Made by a program: the position numbers and the translations under genes
Shown here: in pieces, positions 1 to 4,831 of the stretch
Position numbering within the stretch: position 1 is the first letter of the stretch
Layout of the letters: each line of letters starts with the position of its first letter
The notes under the pieces: generated by a model
Told to the model about the DNA's origin: nothing
Seen by the model: only the letters and a program-made list of their open reading frames with translations
Databases searched by the model: none
NCBI GenBank assembly: GCA_001771735.1
Contig: MEUM01000034.1
Coordinates: 3,999 to 9,119, forward strand
Source: Caldifarciminota bacterium RBG_13_43_14
Lineage (GTDB): Bacteria > Hydrothermota > Tepidihabitantia > SM23-42
Length of the DNA stretch: 5,121 nt
Direction of reading: 5' to 3'

Positions 1-427
1 CGATACCTTCAAGCCAATATACCCTCGGAACATCTATCATGCGACAGGCGGCGGGGAATAATGCACCATTAAAAAAACACACCGGGGCTAACAATATTAT
101 TGTGATCATGAACATCTTATCAATGCTGATGATATATCCGAACTGAGTCCCGAACAATGCCGGCGCAAAACGTAAGCCGGTAACAGTAAGCAATGCAAGC
201 ATTGCGGTAATAATCAAAAGCCATGCATAAACAGCAGCTGCGTTCTGGCTGCGGACCCTGGCAAAAACCAGACTGCCGATCGCGTTCCAGACCAACCAGC
301 CGAATAAGAGAAAACCAGAGACCAGTTCATAACCGCTGAACAGAACCAGGCTTTCGCGAATGATCACGGTCTGGATCACGGTCGCCGCGGCACCGCTTAT
401 CGCAACCGCCAGATATCGATAGCGCAT
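1..427 (-). CDS. Spermidine-synthase-like integral membrane protein, N-terminal part (runs off the left edge)
   Basis: The reverse strand is open from ATG at 427 to the window edge, giving 142 residues with no stop. The translation is strongly hydrophobic, with about four membrane segments at roughly residues 6-22, 34-56, 64-84 and 100-126. The first part, around residues 19-53 (QTVIIRESLVLFSGYEL, then GFLLFGWLVWNAIGS), matches the pattern I know from the membrane domain of fused MFS/spermidine-synthase-like proteins (LLRELLVLFGGNELxxG, then WLLWTALGS). The stretch near 120-142 (FNGALFPAACRM, then RVYWLEGI) matches the family's GALFPLA and VYxLEALG blocks. In such proteins a cytosolic Rossmann-type aminopropyltransferase-like domain follows; here it would lie outside the window, so catalytic residues cannot be checked and polyamine synthesis should not be assumed. 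An in-frame stop at 437-439 limits the start to ATG 427 or TTG 433. The gene diverges from yebC. The family call is by remembered pattern, not a search. Confidence 0.72.
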   Translation of the reverse strand, partial: MRYRYLAVAISGAAATVIQTVIIRESLVLFSGYELVSGFLLFGWLVWNAIGSLVFARVRSQNAAAVYAWLLIITAMLALLTVTGLRFAPALFGTQFGYIISIDKMFMITIILLAPVCFFNGALFPAACRMIDVPRVYWLEGI

Positions 428-433
428 GATCAA

Positions 434-461
434 AGTCTAAGGAAACTAGCTCCGAAATCAA
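434..461 (-). promoter_or_regulatory. Candidate promoter of the leftward membrane-protein gene
   Basis: Read on the minus strand, TTGATT (461-456) and TAGACT (439-434) are separated by 16 bp. Only six bases then precede the ATG at 427. The -35 matches 4 of 6 consensus bases at best and the -10 matches 4 of 6, so this is weak alone. It gains support from having the same geometry as the two stronger promoters in the window. If real, transcription would start at or next to the ATG, giving a leaderless or nearly leaderless mRNA. A GGAG on the minus strand (453-450) lies more than 20 bases before the ATG, too far to serve as a ribosome-binding site for it. Confidence 0.35.
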
Positions 462-501
462 GGGCAAATTGTCGTCCTGATTTACCCTATCCTCCATCCC
501 C

Positions 502-529
502 TTGACTATATTTCTTTTTTGATTAGAAT
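502..529 (+). promoter_or_regulatory. Promoter of the yebC-ruvCAB operon
   Basis: TTGACT at 502-507 (5 of 6 to the sigma-70 -35 box) and TAGAAT at 524-529 (5 of 6 to the -10 box) are 16 bp apart. The spacer contains a T-rich run. Transcription would begin near 536, leaving a leader of only about 14 nt that begins just before the AGGAG at 538-542. It faces away from the leftward gene's candidate promoter, so the two genes share a control region of about 120 bp. Confidence 0.7.
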
Positions 530-537
530 TCTCCAAA

Positions 538-542
538 AGGAG
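538..542 (+). promoter_or_regulatory. Shine-Dalgarno site of yebC
   Basis: AGGAG ends seven bases before the ATG at 550, an ideal spacing. It fixes the yebC start and is the only textbook ribosome-binding site in the window. The downstream operon genes and the barrel gene lack a comparable site. Confidence 0.85.
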
Positions 543-549
543 TACTTTT

Positions 550-1305
550 ATGTCCGGTCATTCGAAATGGTCTAAGATAAAAAGAAAAAAAGGAAGCGCC
601 GATACTGCTCGCGGCCGGGTATTTACAAAATTGATTAAGGAAATAACGATTGCGGCTAAACATGGTGGTGATCCGAAAGGTAATCCGCGTTTGCGGGCGG
701 CGATCGAAGAAGCCAAGGCAATGAACATGCCTAATGATAACATCATCCGAGCGATAAAAAGAGGAACCGGCGAACTTGAAGGCCAGACGCTCGAAGAGGT
801 CTCCTATGAAGCCTATGGTCCATGCGGCATTGCAATCCTGATCGATGCCGTAACCGATAATCGTAACCGGACCACCAGCGAGATCCGTCACGTGCTTTCC
901 CGGCATAACGGCACGCTTGGCAATCAGGGATCGGTCGCCTGGCAATTCCAATCCCAGGGTATAATAAATATCGATGCCGCTAAATATGATGAGGACACAA
1001 TCATTGCTCTTGCCCTGGATGGCGGCGCGACCGATGTAACAAAGGAAGAAGATACCTATGTGATAATCGTAAGTCCGGATAATTTCAGTAACGTGAAAGA
1101 TATTCTGCAAAGTAACCAGATCACAATCGCCAGCAGCGAATTGACCAAGGTACCGCAAAATACAATACCGGTATCAGAAAAGGATGCGGAAAAGATCATT
1201 AAACTTTACGAAATGCTCGATGAGATGGAAGACGTGCAGCATGTCTACGCTAATTTTGAAATACCGGATTCGGTTATGGAAAAGCTTTCATCGGCGACCG
1301 GTTGA
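550..1305 (+). CDS. yebC: YebC/TACO1-family translation or transcription factor
   Basis: 251 residues, the usual family length. It begins with the diagnostic MSGHSKWSKIKRKKG block and keeps the other family signatures: MPNDNIIRAIKRGTG (60-74), YEAYGP (86-91), DNRNRT (103-108), LGNQGSVAWQF (123-133) and a C-terminal acidic VQHVYANF block (about 223-236). The usual PGG after YEGYG is PCG here (Cys92), a minor change. YebC proteins are cytosolic three-domain proteins. They were first described as DNA-binding regulators, and related proteins (mitochondrial TACO1 and bacterial YebC) have since been tied to translation through proline-rich stretches; which role applies here cannot be read from sequence. 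The ATG is fixed by the AGGAG seven bases upstream and by the conserved N-terminus. It is the first gene of the operon, and its TGA stop overlaps the TTG start of ruvC. Confidence 0.97.
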   Translation: MSGHSKWSKIKRKKGSADTARGRVFTKLIKEITIAAKHGGDPKGNPRLRAAIEEAKAMNMPNDNIIRAIKRGTGELEGQTLEEVSYEAYGPCGIAILIDAVTDNRNRTTSEIRHVLSRHNGTLGNQGSVAWQFQSQGIINIDAAKYDEDTIIALALDGGATDVTKEEDTYVIIVSPDNFSNVKDILQSNQITIASSELTKVPQNTIPVSEKDAEKIIKLYEMLDEMEDVQHVYANFEIPDSVMEKLSSATG

Positions 1306-1766
1306 AGGTTATTGGTATTGACCCCGGTACTACTGCGACCGGCTACAGTGTGATCGAAGCGGACCGGTGTTTAGACATTGGTACGATACGACCGAAAAAA
1401 AAATCCTTGCATGAACGCATCTTTGAAATTTGCCAGGCTGTAAAAAAGATAATTGCCCTATCAAATCCGGATTATGCGGCACTTGAAAAAGCCTTTTATC
1501 ATAAAAATATTCAAAGCCTGATCAAGGCATCGGAACTGCGCGGTGCGATCATCCTTGCCTTACAGGAAAGCAATATTAATATACTCGAATACACCGCCAC
1601 CGAGATCAAATTAACGACCACTGGCAATGGGCGGGCAAGCAAGGAACAGGTGCGATATTTCACTGAAAGAATGTTTGCGCGCGGAAATGCCCGCGTATCG
1701 AATCATGCTATCGATGCGATCGCGATCGCCTATACCGCGACCAGAAAACAAAGAGTAAGACAATGA
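1302..1766 (+). CDS. ruvC: Crossover junction endodeoxyribonuclease RuvC
   Basis: 154 residues, slightly short of the roughly 160-175 typical of RuvC. RuvC is the dimeric Mg-dependent resolvase that cuts Holliday junctions symmetrically, working on junctions held by RuvAB. The RNase H-like fold is visible: MKVIGIDPGTTATGYSVIE carries Asp7 in the first strand, ALEKAFYHKN carries Glu62, and SNHAIDAIAIA carries His135 and Asp138. These four match the catalytic quartet; the third position is Asp in E. coli, but His is known in the Thermus enzyme, so activity is expected. The start must be TTG at 1302, because the conserved strand begins immediately and no ATG or GTG lies in a suitable place. This TTG overlaps the yebC stop (TTGA). 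There is no convincing Shine-Dalgarno site, so translation is probably coupled to yebC. The 3' end overlaps ruvA by ATGA. Confidence 0.96.
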   Translation: MKVIGIDPGTTATGYSVIEADRCLDIGTIRPKKKSLHERIFEICQAVKKIIALSNPDYAALEKAFYHKNIQSLIKASELRGAIILALQESNINILEYTATEIKLTTTGNGRASKEQVRYFTERMFARGNARVSNHAIDAIAIAYTATRKQRVRQ

Positions 1767-2305
1767 TCGGTCGTTTGCGCGGGACCATATCTGACATCCA
1801 GCCGCCCTTTCTGATCCTTGATATCAGTGGAATCGGTTTTTCCATCGAAGCGCCGATATCGCTATTTGGAAAAATAAAAAATAATCAGGAACTAACCCTA
1901 TATACGAAAACCCGCATCAAGGAAGACGAACTGCTTCTATATGGTTTCTCGACCATTGAGGATCTCAAATTATTCAATAACCTCACATCGGTGACTGGGG
2001 TTGGACCGAAATCAGCCCTCAATATACTCGGACGTTTTTCGGCTCGGGAGATCGAACAGGCGATCGATGCCGAGGATGTTGAATTGCTCGCCTCCGTACC
2101 AAAAGTGGGAAAGAAGATCGCCAGTAAGATCGTCCTTGACTTGAAGGGCAAATTAACTTTTGCTGAATCGTCCGGTAATCTTCAGCAAGCGGTCAACGCT
2201 TTATGCTCGCTCGGTTTATCACGTAATGAAGCACAGGAAAAACTAAAAGGATTGAGCAATAAATTACCGGTTGAAGAATTGATCAAAGAGGCCTTGAAAA
2301 AATAA
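1763..2305 (+). CDS. ruvA: Holliday junction branch migration protein RuvA
   Basis: 180 residues, shorter than E. coli RuvA (about 203), with the difference mainly in the linker before the last domain. RuvA tetramers clamp the open Holliday junction and load the RuvB motors. Domain I (about 1-63) is the OB fold starting MIGRLRGTI; it ends with the acidic pin Glu54-Asp55 that keeps the junction strands apart. Domain II (about 64-131) has two helix-hairpin-helix motifs, LTSVTGVGPKSA (74-85) and LASVPKVGKKIA (109-120), which contact DNA backbone. Domain III (about 138-180) is the small helical RuvB-binding domain. The ATG sits inside the ATGA overlap with the ruvC stop and has only a weak purine-rich stretch upstream, so coupled translation is likely. 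Its stop is two bases before ruvB. Confidence 0.97.
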   Translation: MIGRLRGTISDIQPPFLILDISGIGFSIEAPISLFGKIKNNQELTLYTKTRIKEDELLLYGFSTIEDLKLFNNLTSVTGVGPKSALNILGRFSAREIEQAIDAEDVELLASVPKVGKKIASKIVLDLKGKLTFAESSGNLQQAVNALCSLGLSRNEAQEKLKGLSNKLPVEELIKEALKK

Positions 2306-2307
2306 TC

Positions 2308-3315
2308 ATGGAAAGGATGACCAATAATGAGCTGCTGAAAGGTGAAGAACTGTATGAATTGACCTTGCGGCCAAAGAAACTGGATGAATTCATCGGACAA
2401 AAGAACATTATCGATAATTTAAGGGTATTTATTGAAGCGGCCCGTAAACGCACGGAACCGATCGAACACATATTGCTTTTTGGACCGCCCGGCCTTGGAA
2501 AAACTACCCTCGCCCACATTATTGCCCGGGAAATGGAAGCAAACATATATCCAACCGCCGGCCCAATTCTGGAACGGCCTTTTGATCTTGCCGGTATATT
2601 AAGCAACCTGAACACCGCCGATGTACTTTTTATCGATGAGGTGCATCGCATGAATAAAGCGGTCGAGGAGTATCTTTATCCGGCCCTGGAAGATTTTTGC
2701 CTTGACGTGATGCAGGATAAAGGAGTTGGTGCCCGCGTATTACGCCTTAACTTGAATCGCTTCACCCTTATTGGTGCGACGACCCGGTCCGGGCTGCTCA
2801 CTTCTCCATTACGTGCCCGTTTCGGTATTAGTTTCCGGCTTGATTATTACCCGTCGGATGAGCTTTTTTATATTGTCGAGCGATCGGCTCGTATTCTTGA
2901 TGTAAAAATACAAGAGAATGCAGCCCATGAAATCGCCCAGCGTGCCCGCGGCACACCCCGGATCGCAAACCGCCTATTGAGGCGGGTACGGGATTTTGCC
3001 CAGGTCAAAGGCCAGGGTGAGATCGATCTTGAAATTTGCAATTATGCCCTGGAAAAGCTCGAAGTCGATAAACGAGGCCTTGATGACATGGATAAAAAGA
3101 TAATAATGACTGTGATCGAAAAATTCAGCGGCGGTCCGGTCGGTATTAATAGTCTTGCCGTCGCGGTCGGCGAAGATGCCCAGACCATAGAAGAAGTCTT
3201 TGAACCTTTTTTGATAATGGAAGGATTTTTGAATAGAACGTCTCGGGGCCGGGAAGCGACCAATCTCGCCTATGAGCATTTTAAAATAAAAAAACCCCAC
3301 GGTACACTGTTCTAA
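2308..3315 (+). CDS. ruvB: Holliday junction branch migration ATPase RuvB
   Basis: 335 residues, normal for this hexameric AAA+ motor, which pumps DNA through the RuvA-bound junction. The family N-terminus LRPKKLDEFIGQ is at 20-31. Walker A GPPGLGKT is at 59-66 and Walker B LFIDEVH at 107-113. Sensor 1 lies in GATTR (156-160), the arginine finger in SPLRARFG (166-173), and sensor 2 in RGTPRIANRLLRR (214-226). The C-terminal winged-helix domain (about 255-335) includes SGGPVGINSLA and FLNRTSRGREAT. No key residue is missing. The start is ATG 2308, two bases after the ruvA stop, with AGAGG about 16 bases upstream. ATG 2317 (Met4) is an alternative, and the conserved core does not decide between them. 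This is the last gene of the operon. No T-tailed terminator hairpin follows. Confidence 0.98.
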   Translation: MERMTNNELLKGEELYELTLRPKKLDEFIGQKNIIDNLRVFIEAARKRTEPIEHILLFGPPGLGKTTLAHIIAREMEANIYPTAGPILERPFDLAGILSNLNTADVLFIDEVHRMNKAVEEYLYPALEDFCLDVMQDKGVGARVLRLNLNRFTLIGATTRSGLLTSPLRARFGISFRLDYYPSDELFYIVERSARILDVKIQENAAHEIAQRARGTPRIANRLLRRVRDFAQVKGQGEIDLEICNYALEKLEVDKRGLDDMDKKIIMTVIEKFSGGPVGINSLAVAVGEDAQTIEEVFEPFLIMEGFLNRTSRGREATNLAYEHFKIKKPHGTLF

Positions 3316-3347
3316 TAATCATCACTAAAGATAAAAAGACATAATGT

Positions 3348-3399
3348 GGGAGAGCCCTCCTGGGCTCGATAATATGATCGCGGATAGAAAGCCGCTCCC
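3348..3399. repeat. Two-hairpin palindromic element (REPIN/BIME-like) after ruvB
   Basis: An outer inverted repeat, GGGAG (3348-3352) with CTCCC (3395-3399), encloses two separate 16-nt hairpins. The first is GAGCCC-TCCT-GGGCTC (3352-3367). The second is GCGG-ATAGAAAG-CCGC (3380-3395). They are joined by a 12-nt A/T-rich linker. The two inner stems differ in sequence, so the whole would fold as a three-way junction rather than a simple hairpin. No T-run follows, so it is not a standard intrinsic terminator, though it could slow polymerase or protect the ruvB mRNA end. The same plan recurs at 4713-4783. Confidence 0.6.
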
Positions 3400-3452
3400 G
3401 TAAACTAATAACTCCAATGAGTCGCTTCCCGTTACTGTCCATATCTAGGGAA

Positions 3453-3498
3453 AATCCCCCTTACATCCCCCTTTATTAAAGGGGGACATAGGTGGATT
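3453..3498. repeat. C5/G5 palindromic intergenic repeat
   Basis: A perfect 21-nt palindrome at 3466-3486 (TCCCCCTTTA, central T, TAAAGGGGGA) sits inside an imperfect outer inverted repeat, AATCCCCC (3453-3460) against GGTGGATT (3491-3498). Hairpins of this CCCCCTT/AAGGGGG type are widespread dispersed repeats in many bacterial genomes. The element separates ruvB from the promoter of the barrel gene. There is no T-run behind it, so terminator function is not shown. Confidence 0.6.
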
Positions 3499-3515
3499 AT
3501 AAATTCTCTTGCCCG

Positions 3516-3543
3516 TTGACTAATGACAACAATAAGTTATAAT
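3516..3543 (+). promoter_or_regulatory. Strong promoter of the barrel-protein gene, predicted leaderless
   Basis: TTGACT (3516-3521, 5 of 6) and a perfect TATAAT (3538-3543) are separated by 16 bp, the same geometry as the yebC promoter. The ATG at 3549 begins only five bases after the -10 box. The transcription start should therefore fall on or within a base or two of the start codon. No Shine-Dalgarno sequence precedes the ATG, which agrees with leaderless translation. Confidence 0.75.
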
Positions 3544-3548
3544 TACCC

Positions 3549-4406
3549 ATGAAAAAAACAATTATTATATTCTCAATATTAACCGGTATGATCCTTGCCA
3601 ACTGGACCCGGACCAACATCTTGATGGGTAGCGAGTATCTCGATGATCCAGTCAATATCGCCAAATACCCCAATCAAATCGCCATTTATGGCAATCATTT
3701 GTTCGGTGATATTCATAGCAGCAATGAAGATTTTGGTCTGATCTATAAGCCAAAACATAATATCGGCGCTCTCGGTGTATGGCAACCTCCTGAAATTTCC
3801 CGCGGGTTCAGCATCGGTTATGGCGTAAACCTTTTCCGCTTTGATATTGGCGCTTCAGTTTCTCCGGTTCACGACAATCTTCGTTATGGATTCGGCATCG
3901 GACGATCCTATTTTAGCCGACGATTTGATTTATCATTCTTAACTCAAAATGGACTCGATGATGACTGGTATCAATTTAACCTCCGGATCAGCAAAAAACA
4001 TAGCGACTTCGTGGTTCTGTACAGATATGCGCTGAATTATGTCGTAGCACCGAACGAATATCAACATCATACTACCGGCATTATGATACAACGTATGGTG
4101 TTGAATGATGGATTTGTCTATCTGACCGGCGAGTATTCATTTGCCCGTGGTGATATTGAAAGCGACAGTATTAATATATATGCGGGACTTGAATTGCCGG
4201 TTTCCCGTTGGCTGGTACTTATGTGCAGTGTTCATGAAAATTCAGCTGAAGATTTTAGCAATCCCAACTGGCATATCGAAACTGGCATCGGACTTCGCAT
4301 CCGCGGATTCAGGATCAACTTTCATCTGAACAAAGATCGGTTATTCGACAAAGATCAGACTATTTTCAAAGGTGCGGGCCTGGACCTGGATTTCGGTAGC
4401 TTTTAA
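3549..4406 (+). CDS. Exported protein, probable outer-membrane beta-barrel, function unknown
   Basis: 285 residues; I do not recognise a named family. The N-terminus is a clear Sec signal peptide: Lys2-Lys3, a hydrophobic core at about 4-16, and likely cleavage after ILA (Ala17). The mature part is rich in Tyr, Trp, Phe, Gly, Asn and Asp. It shows repeated alternating-polarity stretches that suit antiparallel beta-strands, for example at about 86-103, 112-131, 141-162, 174-199, 207-229 and 242-260, or roughly 10-12 strands. It ends LDLDFGSF; a terminal Phe after alternating hydrophobic residues resembles the signal recognised by the BAM complex. The segment YLDDPVNIAKYPNQIAIYGNH (about 30-50) resembles the start of barrel proteins seen in FCB/WOR-3-type genomes, from memory only. 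It is transcribed alone from its own strong promoter. Cys226 is the only cysteine. A periplasmic protein is the main alternative. Confidence 0.75.
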   Translation: MKKTIIIFSILTGMILANWTRTNILMGSEYLDDPVNIAKYPNQIAIYGNHLFGDIHSSNEDFGLIYKPKHNIGALGVWQPPEISRGFSIGYGVNLFRFDIGASVSPVHDNLRYGFGIGRSYFSRRFDLSFLTQNGLDDDWYQFNLRISKKHSDFVVLYRYALNYVVAPNEYQHHTTGIMIQRMVLNDGFVYLTGEYSFARGDIESDSINIYAGLELPVSRWLVLMCSVHENSAEDFSNPNWHIETGIGLRIRGFRINFHLNKDRLFDKDQTIFKGAGLDLDFGSF

Positions 4407-4424
4407 ATATTTAGAATGGATTTT

Positions 4425-4459
4425 CAGGAAACGGGTTTTAGGCCACAGGAATCGGTGTT
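4425..4459 (+). repeat. Heptamer array A (degenerate CAGG units)
   Basis: Five consecutive 7-bp units, CAGGAAA, CGGGTTT, TAGGCCA, CAGGAAT and CGGTGTT, keep a purine-GG core at a strict 7-bp period. The units are degenerate. The array begins 19 bases after the barrel gene stop. It faces array B across the six bases AAATTT (4460-4465), so the two together form a loose inverted repeat of about 76 bp. Confidence 0.55.
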
Positions 4460-4465
4460 AAATTT

Positions 4466-4500
4466 TTTCCTGTCCCCTGTTACCTGTATCCTGTAACCTG
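4466..4500 (-). repeat. Heptamer array B (TNNCCTG units), just upstream of the tRNA
   Basis: Five perfect-register units, TTTCCTG, TCCCCTG, TTACCTG, TATCCTG and TAACCTG, are identical at five of seven positions (T..CCTG). Read on the minus strand the unit is CAGGNNA. The array ends five bases before the first base of the tRNA. This short, clean tandem array occupies the place where a tRNA promoter would be expected, and I see no good -35/-10 pair there. Confidence 0.75.
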
Positions 4501-4505
4501 ATTAA

Positions 4506-4578
4506 GGGGGTGTAGCTCAGCTGGGAGAGCAGTGCGTTTGCAACGCACAGGTCAGCGGTTCGAGTCCGCTCACCTCCA
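4506..4578 (+). tRNA. tRNA-Ala (anticodon UGC)
   Basis: 73 nt with a full cloverleaf. The acceptor stem is GGGGGTG (4506-4512) with CACCTCC (4571-4577) and discriminator A at 4578. The D stem is GCTC/GAGC (4515-4518, 4527-4530). The anticodon stem is GTGCG/CGCAC (4532-4536, 4544-4548) around loop TTTGCAA, giving anticodon TGC. The T arm is AGCGG-TTCGAGT-CCGCT (4554-4570). Acceptor position 3 is G (4508) opposite T at position 70 (4575), the G3:U70 pair that marks alanine tRNAs for AlaRS. CCA is not encoded, so it must be added after transcription. The gene stands alone between two heptamer arrays and is not followed by a clear terminator. Confidence 0.98.
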
Positions 4579-4585
4579 TGCCCCG

Positions 4586-4625
4586 CAGGACAGCTAACAG
4601 GTTTCAGGACACAGGCAACAGTTAT
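4586..4625 (+). repeat. Heptamer array C (CAG units), just downstream of the tRNA
   Basis: After a short CAGGA (4586-4590) come five 7-bp units in register: CAGCTAA, CAGGTTT, CAGGACA, CAGGCAA and CAGTTAT (4591-4625). The orientation is opposite to array B, so the tRNA is bracketed by inverted copies of the same type of unit. The start lies eight bases past the tRNA end. Confidence 0.65.
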
Positions 4626-4629
4626 AAGT

Positions 4630-4664
4630 CCTAAATTTTGAACTATAAACTCTAATTTTTTAGA
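4630..4664 (-). repeat. A/T-rich heptamer array D (CTAAAT-type)
   Basis: Units CCTAAAT, TTTGAAC, TATAAAC, TCTAATT and TTTTAGA follow a 7-bp rhythm, but are degenerate and A/T-rich, so chance plays a larger part than in arrays B and C. It starts four bases after array C. The complementary ATTTAG-type motif recurs at 4843-4905 on the other side of the MITE-like element. Confidence 0.35.
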
Positions 4665-4681
4665 TACAATATTACAATGCA

Positions 4682-4689
4682 CTAAATGT
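4682..4689 (+). repeat. Left direct repeat (target-site duplication) of the MITE-like element
   Basis: CTAAATGT is repeated exactly at 4832-4839. The two copies abut the outer ends of the terminal inverted repeats on both sides, as expected for an 8-bp duplication made on insertion. Confidence 0.65.
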
Positions 4690-4831
4690 GTAATAGGTAA
4701 GTTTTTCCTAAATTGTAGCGGTCGGATTTATCCGACATAATAAAAATATCCGAAAATTTGTGCGATGAATCGCACCGCTACAATAATTGCTGCGTTTTTT
4801 ATATCGTTTTTAGGAAAAACTAAACTATTAC
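4690..4831. mobile_element. MITE-like non-autonomous element, 142 bp
   Basis: Terminal inverted repeats of 23 bp lie at 4690-4712 (GTAATAGG... to ...TTCCTAAA) and 4809-4831 (TTTAGGAA... to ...CTATTAC) and match at 21 of 23 positions. The perfect octamer CTAAATGT directly abuts both ends (4682-4689 and 4832-4839). There is no coding capacity inside, so transposition would need a transposase elsewhere. Termini beginning GTAA with 8-bp duplications are, as I recall, typical of the IS66 group; that link is inference from four bases and the duplication length. The element lies between the tRNA and the convergent dipeptidase gene, in A/T-rich DNA. One caution is that the flanks contain several CTAAAT/ATTTAG motifs, which slightly raises the odds of a chance direct repeat. 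Confidence 0.65.
4713..4783. repeat. REPIN/BIME-like double hairpin nested inside the MITE-like element
   Basis: The outer arms TTGTAGCGGT (4713-4722) and ACCGCTACAA (4774-4783) are perfect inverted copies. Just inside are two perfect 16-nt hairpins with 7-bp stems: GTCGGAT-TT-ATCCGAC (4721-4736) and GTGCGAT-GA-ATCGCAC (4760-4775). They are joined by a 23-nt A/T-rich linker. Read inward from each side, each unit is GTAG, two bases, then a hairpin. GTAG at the foot of a hairpin is the hallmark of REP sequences used by RAYT (TnpA_REP) Y1-type transposases, and two inverted REPs make a REPIN or BIME. No RAYT gene lies in the window. Confidence 0.65.

Noticed and set aside
327..536. Minus-strand open frame of 69 codons near the left edge
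   Set aside because: It overlaps, in another frame, the better supported membrane-protein gene starting at 427 and the promoter region of yebC. The peptide is Arg/Asp-rich with no family features.
523..1158. Minus-strand open frame of 211 codons inside yebC
   Set aside because: It is antisense to a fully conserved yebC, shows no family pattern or ribosome-binding site, and is best explained as a shadow of yebC codon use.
2283..2651. Minus-strand open frame of 122 codons inside ruvB
   Set aside because: It is antisense to the conserved Walker-motif region of ruvB. The Ser/Arg-rich translation has no recognisable domain.
3348..3399. Intrinsic terminator for the ruv operon
   Set aside because: The hairpins are stable, but no T-run follows, and the two-arm fold differs from a terminator. 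It is listed as a repeat instead.
4141..4329. Plus-strand frame of 62 codons inside the barrel gene
   Set aside because: It lies wholly within the barrel gene in another frame, with no start signals and no features of its own.
4425..4664. CRISPR array
   Set aside because: The repeating unit is only 7 bp with no constant repeats of 23 bp or more and no spacers, and no cas gene is present.
4458..4682. Minus-strand open frame of 74 codons across the tRNA
   Set aside because: It is the antisense reading of tRNA-Ala. The peptide containing GGERTRTADLCVANALL is a well-known false protein produced by translating tRNA-Ala backwards. The rest covers heptamer arrays.
4760..4811. Rho-independent terminator formed by the second MITE hairpin and the following T-rich stretch
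   Set aside because: The T-runs begin about 20 bases after the hairpin, too far for intrinsic termination. The structure is better explained as part of the repeat element.
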